64,000 nt of DNA. It comes from CAWGXZ01 sp963826695 (GTDB lineage Bacteria; Pseudomonadota; Gammaproteobacteria; Burkholderiales; Burkholderiaceae_C). This document shows, piece by piece, positions 28,093 through 37,456 of the stretch. The notes under the pieces were generated by a model. It did not search any database. It was not told the DNA's origin and saw only the letters and a list, made by a program, of their open reading frames with translations. Position 1 is the first letter of the stretch. Each line of letters starts with the position of its first letter. The stretch spans positions 1-64,000 of the forward strand of contig CAWGXZ010000004.1 of assembly GCA_963826695.1 (NCBI GenBank), in the 5' to 3' direction. The translations under genes were made by a program, and so were the position numbers.

Positions 28093-28386
28093 TCAGTCGC
28101 CGGGCTGCGGCCTGGCGGGGGCTTTTCCCAGCCGAAGCTTCATGGTCAGGATGACCACCGCGAGCAACAGCGTCACGCTGTTGGCTGCAATCACCGGCCA
28201 GGCGCCGATCACCACGCCGTAGGCCAGCCACAGCGCCACGCCGACGGTGAAGGTGGCGTACATGCCGAGCGAGATGCCGCTCACGTCGCGGCTGCGCACG
28301 GTCAGCCACGCCTGCGGCAGGAACGCGGCGGTGGTCAGCGTGGCAGCGGCGTAGCCGAGCCAGTCGGTCACCGTCTGCCCGTTCAT
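28093..28386 (-). CDS. SemiSWEET family sugar transporter-like protein
   Basis: The 97-residue product has three membrane spans with the PQ-loop motif in AAFLPQAWLTVRSRDVSGIS and the family-typical GMYATFTVGVALWLAYG. SemiSWEETs form dimers that let sugars pass across the membrane; the substrate here is not shown. Its ATG overlaps the stop of dacB (ATGA), so it is the last gene of that transcript. Confidence 0.87.
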   Translation of the reverse strand: MNGQTVTDWLGYAAATLTTAAFLPQAWLTVRSRDVSGISLGMYATFTVGVALWLAYGVVIGAWPVIAANSVTLLLAVVILTMKLRLGKAPARPQPGD

Positions 28387-29909
28387 CGCCGCGCACCTTC
28401 CGCCAGGCCCAGGCGCCCCGCGCCGCCGAGTGGGCTCGAACGCATCGCCGACTGCACCAGCGCGTCGAGCGCCGGCCGTGCGCCACCGGCGCGCTCGTGG
28501 TTGACGATGCCGACGACGATGCGCCACTGGCCGGCGTCGGTCAGCACATAGCCGGCGATGGCCGTCACGTCGCGCAGCGATCCGGTCTTCAGGTAGGCGC
28601 GGCCGGCCGGAACGGTGCTGCGCCGCAGCGTGCCGTCGACGGCGCTGACGGGCAGCGAGGCGACGAAGGGCGCCATCGTCGGGCTGCGCCACTGCTGCGC
28701 CAGCAGCGCGGCGAGCAGTTCGGCGTCGACGCTGCCGGTGCGCGACAGGCCGGAGCCGTTGTCGACGACCAGGCTGGCGGCAGCCGCGCCGAAGCGCTCT
28801 TGCGCCCATTGCTGCAGCACCGTGCGCGCGGCGCGCGGCGAGCCTTCTCCGCCCGATGCCAGGCCGAGCGTCAGGAACAGTTGCTGCGCCATGACGTTGT
28901 TGCTGAACTTGTTGATGTCGCGGACGACATCGGCCAGCGGCGGCGAGGTCCACTCGAAGCTGGGCGCCGCCCCCACCGGCGCACTGCCGTCGCGCACGGT
29001 TCCGCCGAGCGTGCCACCGGCTTCGGCCCAGAGCGTGGCCAGCAGCCGGTGGTTGTAGCGCCCCGGGTCGGGGTAGGCGATCGGCCACTGCCGCTGGCCG
29101 CACGAAAGCGGGTAGCTGCCGCCCAGCCGCAGCACCTGCGCATCGGCGAAGTCCAGGCCGAGGCCGCCGCGCCAGTCGTCGCAGCGGCCGTTCGAGAGCG
29201 GCACGGTGCCGGTCGCCCGCAGTCCGGCAAGCGGCGGATCGACGACGACGCGGGCGACACCGGCAGCGGCGTCGGGCGTGACGGTCAGCTGCAGCGACTT
29301 GTAGTTGAGGAGCAGCGCATCGGCGGCGACGTTGTACGGCCGCAGCGACTCGCCGTCGAACTCGCCGGCCACCGCCTGCCCCGGCGCGAAGGCGCTGCCG
29401 TCGAGCACGAAGTCGCCCTGCACATGCTGCACGCCGGCCTGCCGGATGCGCCGCATCAGCAGCCACACCCGCTCGAGGACCAGCGAGGGGTCGCCGCTGC
29501 CGCGGATCACCACGTCGCCGGCGAGCACGCCGCGCGGGCCCGGCTCGGCGATCCGGCCGGTCAGCCAGACGGGGGTGCGCCAGGTCCACGCCGGGCCGAG
29601 CCGGTCGAGCGCCGCGCCGGTGGTCAGCAGTTTCATCAGCGACGCCGGATTGACCGGCCGCGTCGACTGCCACGCGACCAGCGGCGCCGCCGCGTCGACT
29701 TCGCGGACGACGGCGACCAGCGCGCTGCGCGGAATGCCGGCCTGGGCGAGCGCGGCGTCGACGCCGGGCGGCAGCGGCTGGGCGGCGGCAGGAGGGGCGG
29801 CGGCAACAACGCCGAGAGCGGCCAAACCCGTCGCGAGGAGCCGCCGGCCGAGCCGGATCGGCGACCGCCGGAGGATGCCGGGCGGTCGGCAAAAGGGCAT
29901 CGGAATCAT
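28383..29909 (-). CDS. dacB: D-alanyl-D-alanine carboxypeptidase/endopeptidase (PBP4 family)
   Basis: Periplasmic peptidoglycan hydrolase of the PBP4 type. The 508-residue product has a signal peptide (about 1-43, ending AAPPAAAQ), the nucleophile motif SLMK (90-93, in NPASLMKLLTT), the second motif in VDNGSGLSRTG and the third KTG in LKTGSLRDVTAIAGY. The long insert between the first two motifs is typical of PBP4. The start at 29909 is one of two close ATGs (the other at 29900). It overlaps the SemiSWEET gene downstream. Confidence 0.94.
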   Translation of the reverse strand: MIPMPFCRPPGILRRSPIRLGRRLLATGLAALGVVAAAPPAAAQPLPPGVDAALAQAGIPRSALVAVVREVDAAAPLVAWQSTRPVNPASLMKLLTTGAALDRLGPAWTWRTPVWLTGRIAEPGPRGVLAGDVVIRGSGDPSLVLERVWLLMRRIRQAGVQHVQGDFVLDGSAFAPGQAVAGEFDGESLRPYNVAADALLLNYKSLQLTVTPDAAAGVARVVVDPPLAGLRATGTVPLSNGRCDDWRGGLGLDFADAQVLRLGGSYPLSCGQRQWPIAYPDPGRYNHRLLATLWAEAGGTLGGTVRDGSAPVGAAPSFEWTSPPLADVVRDINKFSNNVMAQQLFLTLGLASGGEGSPRAARTVLQQWAQERFGAAAASLVVDNGSGLSRTGSVDAELLAALLAQQWRSPTMAPFVASLPVSAVDGTLRRSTVPAGRAYLKTGSLRDVTAIAGYVLTDAGQWRIVVGIVNHERAGGARPALDALVQSAMRSSPLGGAGRLGLAEGARR

Positions 29910-30028
29910 GCGAAATCATCGCACGCAGCGTGTCCGGGGCGGCTCGGCGGCGGCCGTGCTGGGCCCGGGTGGTGGCCTAAACTCGCCCCGATGCCGCTCC
30001 GCCACGCCCTCTGTTTGTCCGTTCTCCG

Positions 30029-30775
30029 ATGAGCCGGCTGCTCGCTTTCGACACCTCGACCGAGCGCCTGTGCATCGCTTTCAGCGACGGCGGCGAGACG
30101 ACCTGCCACGAGGCCGAAGGCGGTGCCAAGGCATCGGCGGAGCTGATCCCGCAGCTGCTGGCGCTGCTGGCACGCGCCGGCTGCCGGCTGGCGCAGGTCG
30201 ATGCCATCGGCTTCGGTCGCGGCCCGGGTGCCTTCACCGGGCTGCGCACCGCCTGCTCGGTGGCGCAGGGGCTGGCGGTCGGCGCGGGCAAGCCGGTCAT
30301 CCCGATCGACAGCCTGATGATCGTTGCCGAAGCCGCTCGCGAGGCGGCGGCCGACGCGGCGGCGCGCACGCTGGTGGTGGCGATGGACGCGCGCATGGAT
30401 GAAATCTATGCCGCCGCCTACCAGCCGGTCGCCGGCCGGCCCGGCCGCTGGTCGGTGCAGGCGCCGCCGGCGCTCTACACGCTGGCGGCTTTCAACGCCT
30501 GGTTCGGCGACCTGGCGGCGGCCGAGGCATCGCTGGCGGTCACCGGAAGCGCAGGGGCAGCCTTCGGCGAGCGGCTGGCGATCGGCCAGACGCAGCGGCT
30601 CGAGGCTGGCGGGCGTTCGGCGGCGCTGGCGCGCCTGGCGGTGGCCCAGTGGCACGACGCGGGCGGCGTCGACGCTGCGCTGGCCTTGCCGATTTACCTG
30701 CGCGACAAGGTGGCGCAGACGACGCGCGAGCGCGACGCGCAGCGCGCGCTGCAGGCCGCGAAAGGCGCGGCGTGA
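30029..30775 (+). CDS. tsaB: tRNA threonylcarbamoyladenosine biosynthesis protein TsaB
   Basis: Partner of TsaD in t6A formation. The 248-residue product begins MSRLLAFDTSTERLCIAFSD and has the family block GFGRGPGAFTGLRTACSVAQGLA. Its stop overlaps the start of rimI (GTGA), the usual pair in betaproteobacteria. It is divergent from dacB. Confidence 0.95.
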   Translation: MSRLLAFDTSTERLCIAFSDGGETTCHEAEGGAKASAELIPQLLALLARAGCRLAQVDAIGFGRGPGAFTGLRTACSVAQGLAVGAGKPVIPIDSLMIVAEAAREAAADAAARTLVVAMDARMDEIYAAAYQPVAGRPGRWSVQAPPALYTLAAFNAWFGDLAAAEASLAVTGSAGAAFGERLAIGQTQRLEAGGRSAALARLAVAQWHDAGGVDAALALPIYLRDKVAQTTRERDAQRALQAAKGAA

Positions 30776-31268
30776 GCTCGCTGCCCTGCGACAGCCGGCA
30801 GATTCGTCCGGTGGGCGTCGGCGACCTCGATGCGCTGATGGCGATCGAGGCGGCGGCCTATCCGTTTCCGTGGAGCCGCGGCAACTTCTTCGATTCGATC
30901 GCCGCGGGCTACTGGCTGCAGGCGCTGCAGCTGCCGGCGAGTGGGTCGGCTATTTCGTCGCCATGCCGGCGGTCGACGAACTGCATCTGCTGAACCTGAC
31001 CGTCGCGCCGCCGCACCAGGGCCGCGGCCACGGCAGCTTTCTGCTCGACGCGCTTTGCGCCCAGGCGCGTTCGTCGGGCAGCCGGCAGCTCTGGCTCGAG
31101 GTGCGCCAGAGCAATGCGCGGGCGTCGGCGCTGTACCTGCGATGCGGCTTTCGTGTCATCGGCACGCGGCGCGGCTACTACCCCGCCGACGGCGGCCGGC
31201 GCGAGGACGCCACGGTGATGAGCCTGGCGCTCGACGCGCCTTTGCAACGACCCCATGGCGTGGACTGA
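30772..31268 (+). pseudogene. rimI: Ribosomal-protein alanine N-acetyltransferase, one-base frameshift
   Basis: GNAT-family acetyltransferase acting on ribosomal protein S18. It starts at GTG 30772 in the tsaB stop, with IRPVGVGDLDALMAIEAAAY and PFPWSRGNFFDSIAAGYWLQ. Near 30935-30940 the frame shifts and continues as AGEWVGYFVAMPAVDELHLL, then the acetyl-CoA-binding segment VAPPHQGRGHGSFLLDAL and ALYLRCGFRVIGTRRGYY, ending at 31268. One missing base in the GC-rich CTGCCGGCG stretch would explain it. Both halves are well preserved, so an assembly error is likely. The end overlaps the udg gene by 14 bases. Confidence 0.88.
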
Positions 31269-32286
31269 GCGACAGCGCGCGATGCTGGCCGAGCTCGGCC
31301 TGGCGGCATGGCTGCCGGCTGCGCGCGGCCCGGCGGAGGCGCCGGTGCCGGCGTCGCCCGCAGCGGTGGCGCAGGCCGGTGGTGCTGCTGTCGCCAGGGT
31401 CCGCCCTGCGGCCGAGGCGCCGGGCCGCGCGCCTGCGCTGCGCGGCGGCGCAGTGCAATCTCCGGCCCCCGCGAAAGCGCCCGAGGTCGGCGCTTCGGTG
31501 CGCGCACCGGCCGCAAGCACGGTCGTGGCGGCAGTGCCGCCCCTGTCGACGGCGGCAGCCGCGCAAGCCGAGCGCGCCATGCCGAGCGAGGCGGCCGCCT
31601 TCGGCGCTTCCGCGCCGCCGCGCGAGGTGGCCCCGGCCGGCCCGGTCGAGCGCCTGCCCGGCGATGTCGCGTCGATGGACTGGGCCACGCTGCGCGAGGC
31701 GGTGGCCGGCTGCACCGCGTGCGCGCTGTGCACCGGCAGGCGCCAGACGGTGTTCGGCGTCGGCCATCCGCGCGCGCACTGGATGATCGTCGGCGAAGCC
31801 CCCGGCGAGCAGGAGGACCGCCAGGGCGAGCCCTTCGTCGGCAAGTCGGGCCAGCTGCTCGACAACATGCTGCGGGCGATCGGGCTCAGCCGCCATCCGT
31901 CGTCGCCCGCGGCGGACGGTGGCGAAGGCGACGGCGACCCGGCGAAGCAGGTCTACATCGCCAACACCGTCAAGTGCCGGCCGCCCGGCAACCGCAACCC
32001 CGAGCCGGACGAGCTGGCGCAGTGCGAGCCGTATCTGATGCGGCAGATCGCGCTGGTGCAGCCGCGGATCATCCTGGCCATGGGCCGCTTCGCGGTGCAG
32101 CAGCTGCTGCGCAGCAGCGAGCCGATCGGCAAGCTGCGCGGCCGGGTGCACCAATACGAGGGCGTGCCGCTGGTCGTCACCTACCACCCGGCCTACCTGC
32201 TGCGCAACCTGGCCGAGAAGGCCCGCGCCTGGGACGATCTGTGCCTCGCGCTCGAAACACTGGAGCAGGCAGCGCCGGCAGTGTGA
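31255..32286 (+). CDS. Uracil-DNA glycosylase, family 4 (iron-sulphur type)
   Basis: Removes uracil from DNA. The catalytic domain begins near residue 140 of 343 and has the four iron-sulphur cysteines (Cys153, Cys156, Cys241, Cys257, in GCTACALC, VKCRPPGNRNPEPDE and AQCEPY), the GEAPGEQED motif (180-188) and the C-terminal VTYHPAYLL. Before it lies about 130 residues of Ala/Pro/Val-rich low-complexity sequence, probably disordered. The start at 31255 overlaps rimI by 14 bases. The tsaB-rimI-udg order is common in Burkholderiales. Confidence 0.93.
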   Translation: MAWTERQRAMLAELGLAAWLPAARGPAEAPVPASPAAVAQAGGAAVARVRPAAEAPGRAPALRGGAVQSPAPAKAPEVGASVRAPAASTVVAAVPPLSTAAAAQAERAMPSEAAAFGASAPPREVAPAGPVERLPGDVASMDWATLREAVAGCTACALCTGRRQTVFGVGHPRAHWMIVGEAPGEQEDRQGEPFVGKSGQLLDNMLRAIGLSRHPSSPAADGGEGDGDPAKQVYIANTVKCRPPGNRNPEPDELAQCEPYLMRQIALVQPRIILAMGRFAVQQLLRSSEPIGKLRGRVHQYEGVPLVVTYHPAYLLRNLAEKARAWDDLCLALETLEQAAPAV

Positions 32287-32307
32287 GCCGGCGGCGGGCG
32301 GGAAGCC

Positions 32308-33711
<1,404 letters not shown>

Positions 33712-33721
33712 GCCGATGTTC

Positions 33722-34601
33722 ATGCAGTCCGCGGTGCGCCGATCGATTATCGGCGGTGCCCTTGTCGCGCTCGCCCTGCTGGCCGGCTGCAGCGCACTGC
33801 GCCTGACCTACAACCAGGCGCCGCAGCTCGCCTACTGGCGCTTCGACAGCTACCTCGACTTCGAGGGCGCGCAGGTCGGCGCAGGCCAAGCAGTCGATCG
33901 CCGACTGGTTCGAATGGAACCGCACCACCCAGCTGAAGGATTACGCCGGCCTGCTGGCGCGCGCCGAGCAGCAGGCGGGCGAGCCGACCACGCAGGCCGC
34001 CATGTGCCGCTGGGTCGAGGACCTGACCGCCCGCGCCGTGACGGCCTACGAGCGGGCGGTTCCGCCGGCTGCCGAGCTGCTGCGCACGCTGAGCCCGGAA
34101 CAGATCCGCCACCTGGAAGGCAAGTACGCCAAGGTCAACGCCGAGTTCACCGAGGAGCAGCTGCAGTCGGCACCGAAGGAACGGCTGGCGGCAGCGGTCA
34201 AGCGGGTGGTGAAGAACGCCGACCGTCTGTACGGCAGCGTCAGCCCGGCGCAGCGCGAGCTGATCGAAAAGGCGCTGGTGACCTCGCCGTACGACGCCGA
34301 GGCCGTGCTGGCCGAGCGCAAGGCGCGCCAGCAGGCGGTGCTGGCGATGGCGCGGCGCTGGGTGGCCGAGCGGCCGCCGGCGGCGCGCATCCAGGCCGAC
34401 CTGCGGACGCTGGGCGAGCACATGACGCAGTCGCCGCGGCCGAACTACCGCGATTACCGGCAGCGGGTCGGCCCGTACCAGTGCGCCCTGGCGGCGCAGA
34501 TCCACAACGCCGCCACGCCGGCGCAGCGACAGAAGGCCGTCGAGCGGCTGCGCGGCTGGCAGGGCGACCTGCAGGCGCTGATGGGGCAGGCGGCGCCCTG
34601 A
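33722..34601 (+). pseudogene. DUF6279 family lipoprotein, one-base frameshift
   Basis: Begins MQSAVRRSIIGGALVALALL with lipobox LAGC, then SALRLTYNQAPQLAYWRFDS, typical of the family. Near 33885 the frame shifts and the sequence resumes as AKQSIADWFEWNRTTQLKDY, running through MCRWVEDLTARAVTAYERAV to the stop at 34601. Function of the family is unknown; it is an envelope lipoprotein. The start lies 10 bases from that of the divergent glmU. Both parts are intact coding sequence, so an indel error is possible. Confidence 0.8.
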
Positions 34602-34620
34602 GGCGCCGGCCGGCCGCGCG

Positions 34621-35211
34621 TCAGCGGGTGATCGGCGTCACCACCCGGCGCGGGCCGGCGCCGTGGGGGAAGTCGGCAAGCGCCGCCTCGAACATCGCCG
34701 GCAGCAGCGAGTTGATCGACGGTGAGGCGCCGTCGTTGATGGCGCGGGTTTCGTAGATCACCTGGCTGCTGCGCCGGTCGCGGACGATCACCGAGACTTC
34801 GCGCTGGTAGACCGGCGTCATCGGAATGCCCATGCCGAAGCCGAAGCCGCCGCCGCGCCCCCAGTAACCCGAGCTGATGCGGCCGTAGCCCCAGTCGCCG
34901 TAGAGGCTGGGATCGCTTCCGGTGACCAGCACGCCGAGCTGCACGGCGAAGTCGGCGTTCAGACCCGGCGCTGCCAGCGTGAAGCCGCGGCGCTGCAGCG
35001 CCGGGAGCGCGGCCGACTCGACCAGGGGAACGTCGCTGCGCGCCTCCTGCGACGGCAGGCGGTCGAAGACGAAGGTGCCCGGCGTGCGGCCGGCCGGCCA
35101 CTGGCTGTAGCTGACGACCGTGCTGGACAGGCCGTTGAAACCGGCGCAGCCGCCGAGCGCCAGGGCCGCGGCGACGACCAGCGGCGCCGCGAGCAGGGAA
35201 CGTCTTTGCAT
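34621..35211 (-). CDS. DUF4136 family lipoprotein
   Basis: The 196-residue product has a lipoprotein signal (MQRRSLLAAPLVVAAALALG followed by GCAG) and the DUF4136 pattern: TFVFDRLPSQEARSD at the start, a Gly/Tyr-rich loop (GYGRISSGYWGRGGGFGFG) and the strand VSVIVRDRRSSQVIYETRA. Function unknown. The frame is open to 35337, but the ATG at 35211 places the signal sequence at the N-terminus. It stands between the tail-to-tail DUF6279 gene and ttcA. Confidence 0.85.
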   Translation of the reverse strand: MQRRSLLAAPLVVAAALALGGCAGFNGLSSTVVSYSQWPAGRTPGTFVFDRLPSQEARSDVPLVESAALPALQRRGFTLAAPGLNADFAVQLGVLVTGSDPSLYGDWGYGRISSGYWGRGGGFGFGMGIPMTPVYQREVSVIVRDRRSSQVIYETRAINDGASPSINSLLPAMFEAALADFPHGAGPRRVVTPITR

Positions 35212-35257
35212 GGAAGTCTCCGGAGTTCGCCGTTCGACGGCAATCGGGGCGCGCGGT

Positions 35258-36175
35258 TCAACCCGCCCGCACCACGACCATCGGCTCGGCCGCCGCGTCG
35301 AACGACTCCTCGTCGAACGCCAGGTCGCCTTCGCCATCGCCCGCCGCAGCCCCGGCCGCCAGCGTCTCGAACGGATAGAGCTTGCGGTCCATCAGGTGCG
35401 ACGGCGTCACGTTGCCGAGCGCGCGGAACAGGTTGTCGACACGCCCGGGGTGCTTGCGCTCCCACTCGCGCAGCATCTGCCGGGTCTGCACGCGCTGCAG
35501 GTTGCTCTGGCTGCCGCAGAGGGTGCAGGGAATGATCGGGAACTCGCGGTGCTCGGCCCAGCGCTCGAGATCGGTTTCCGCCACGTACGCCAGCGGCCGG
35601 ATGACGATGTGCCGGCCGTCGTCGCTGGCCAGCTTCGGCGGCATCGCCTTCAAACGGCCGCCGAAGAACATGTTCATGAAGAAGGTCTGCAGCATGTCGT
35701 CGCGGTGGTGGCCGAGGGCGACCTTGGTCGCGCCCAGTTCGCTCGCCACCCGGTAGAGGATGCCGCGGCGCAGCCGCGAGCACAGGCTGCACATCGTCTT
35801 GCCTTCGGGAATCAGCCGCTTGACGACCGAGTAGGTGTCGCGCGCCTCGATGTGGAACGGCACGCCGCGGCTCGCCAGGTACTCGGGCAGCACGTGCTCG
35901 GGGAAGCCCGGCTGCTTCTGGTCGAGGTTGACGGCGATCAGCTCGAAGCGCACCGGCGCGCGCTGCTGCAGCGACAGCAGCACGTCGAGCAGCGCGTAGC
36001 TGTCCTTGCCGCCGGAGACGCAGACCATCACCTTGTCGCCCTCGTCGATCATCCGGTAGTCGCCGATCGCCTGGCCGACCAGCCGGTGCAGCCGCTTCGA
36101 CAGCTTGTTGATCTCGTGCGCCGCCTTGGCATCGCCGGCGTGCTTCGGCGCGCCGTGGTGGAGCATGGCACTCAT
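35258..36175 (-). CDS. ttcA: tRNA 2-thiocytidine(32) synthetase TtcA
   Basis: Iron-sulphur enzyme that thiolates cytidine 32 of some tRNAs. The 305-residue product has the PP-loop SGGKDSY (54-60) and two CxxC motifs, in KTMCSLCSRLRRG (Cys129, Cys132) and in IPCTLCGSQSN, that hold the cluster. Its start overlaps the stop of folB (ATGA). Full length, no break. Confidence 0.95.
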   Translation of the reverse strand: MSAMLHHGAPKHAGDAKAAHEINKLSKRLHRLVGQAIGDYRMIDEGDKVMVCVSGGKDSYALLDVLLSLQQRAPVRFELIAVNLDQKQPGFPEHVLPEYLASRGVPFHIEARDTYSVVKRLIPEGKTMCSLCSRLRRGILYRVASELGATKVALGHHRDDMLQTFFMNMFFGGRLKAMPPKLASDDGRHIVIRPLAYVAETDLERWAEHREFPIIPCTLCGSQSNLQRVQTRQMLREWERKHPGRVDNLFRALGNVTPSHLMDRKLYPFETLAAGAAAGDGEGDLAFDEESFDAAAEPMVVVRAG

Positions 36176-36582
36176 CGCGAATCCTTTTCCATCGGGCTGA
36201 GTGCGAAGACCTCGCAGCCGACCGAATCGCAGTCGAGGTAGACGTCGGGCTTTTCGGTCGAGACCCGCGCGGCGCGCACGCAGGGGTGCGCCAGCATCAG
36301 CTTCAGCACGTCGTCGCAGAGCGTTTCCTGCAGGTGGATGTGGCCCTGCGCGACGCGCGTGGCAATGGTGCGCCGCATGAAGTCGTAGTCGACCACCTCG
36401 TCGAGCGCATCGGCTACCGGCGTCGAAAGCGCCAGCGGAATGTAGAGATCGACGTTGATCAGCACCCGCTGCTCGCCGGTCTTCTCGAAGTCGTGCACGC
36501 CGATGTTGATGCGCACCTCGTAGTTGCGCAGGAACAGGCGCCGGCAGTCCATCAGGCTGGGGTGGCTGAGCAGGCTTTGCAT
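36172..36582 (-). CDS. folB: Dihydroneopterin aldolase-type protein (FolB)
   Basis: Folate-pathway aldolase/epimerase fold. The 136-residue product has LFLRNYEVRINIGVHDFEKT at the N-terminus, EVVDYDFMRRTIATRVAQG in the middle and ARVSTEKPDVYLDCDSVGCE at the end, in the layout of the betaproteobacterial FolB group. It lies between a FolM-like reductase (one base upstream) and ttcA (four-base overlap), all on the minus strand, so these three are one transcript. Confidence 0.92.
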   Translation of the reverse strand: MQSLLSHPSLMDCRRLFLRNYEVRINIGVHDFEKTGEQRVLINVDLYIPLALSTPVADALDEVVDYDFMRRTIATRVAQGHIHLQETLCDDVLKLMLAHPCVRAARVSTEKPDVYLDCDSVGCEVFALSPMEKDSR

Positions 36583-36583
36583 G

Positions 36584-37363
36584 TCACGGCGCCTTCGCAG
36601 TGGGGGTGAGAAAAAGCACGTCGCGCGGCTGCGCCTGCAGGTGCTGGCCGCCGTCGACCAGCAGCGTCGTGCCGGTGATCGCCGGCGACTCGATCAGGAA
36701 GCGCACCGCGGCGGCGATGTCGGCCGGCGTCGACGAGCGCGCCAGCGGCGTCAGCTGGTGCGCGGCGGCGAACTGGCCCTCGCTCATCGGGCCCGACACC
36801 AGCGTCACCCCCGGCGAGACGCCGCAGACGCGCAGCCGCGGCGCATACGCCTGCGCCAGCATCACCGTCGCCGCTTCGAGCGCCGCCTTCGACAGCGTGT
36901 ACGAGAAGTAGTCGGGGTTCAGGTTGGCGAGCTTCTGGTCGAGCAGGTTGACGACGCAGCCGGTCGCATCGCGCTCGCTCAGATGCCGGTGCAGGGCGGT
37001 GGCGAGCAGCACGGCCGGGGCGGTGTTGGCGCGCCAGTGGCGCTCCATCGCGGCGTGGCCGAAGCTCGCGGGCGCGTCGTACTCGAATACCGAGGCGCTG
37101 TTGACCAGCGCGTCGACCCGCCCGAAATGCGCCGCCACCGCCGGCAGCAGCGCCCGGCAGGTGGCCTCGTCGGCCAGGTCGGCGCCGAAGGCAGCGGCGC
37201 ACGCGCCGAGCGCCTGGGCGTCGGCAACCGTCGCCTCGGCCTCGGCCTGCGAGTGGCCGAAATGCACCGCTACGTCGTGGCCGTGGCCGGCCAGATGCAG
37301 GGCGATTTCGCGGCCGATGCGCCGGGCGGCGCCGGTGACGAGGGTGACGGGGCGGGGGGGCAT
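36584..37363 (-). CDS. folM: Short-chain dehydrogenase, FolM-like dihydromonapterin reductase
   Basis: The 259-residue SDR has the NADPH-binding TGAARRIGREIALHLAGHG (10-28), where RRIG is the FolM-type variant of TGxxxGIG, and the catalytic YTLSK (Tyr and Lys). The C-terminal LVSGPMSEGQ and TGTTLLVDGGQHL also fit. Its place next to folB supports a role in pterin reduction. The ATG at 37363 removes a short unlikely leader present in the frame up to 37405. Confidence 0.85.
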   Translation of the reverse strand: MPPRPVTLVTGAARRIGREIALHLAGHGHDVAVHFGHSQAEAEATVADAQALGACAAAFGADLADEATCRALLPAVAAHFGRVDALVNSASVFEYDAPASFGHAAMERHWRANTAPAVLLATALHRHLSERDATGCVVNLLDQKLANLNPDYFSYTLSKAALEAATVMLAQAYAPRLRVCGVSPGVTLVSGPMSEGQFAAAHQLTPLARSSTPADIAAAVRFLIESPAITGTTLLVDGGQHLQAQPRDVLFLTPTAKAP

Positions 37364-37409
37364 GACGAAAATCAGTTTGAGATTGCGAAGCGGTCGAGCC
37401 CGCAAAGGT

Positions 37410-37432
37410 AAAGGGGCCGCCCGGGCCCCTTT
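37410..37432. terminator. Possible intrinsic terminator after the adhesin gene
   Basis: AAAGGGGCC and GGCCCCTTT form a 9-bp stem around a 5-base loop in the gap between the adhesin remnant and the FolM-like gene. The T tract is only three bases, so it could act weakly, in either direction. No other function is seen. Confidence 0.5.
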
Positions 37433-37456
37433 CGTGTGGCGGTACGGAGGACCGGC

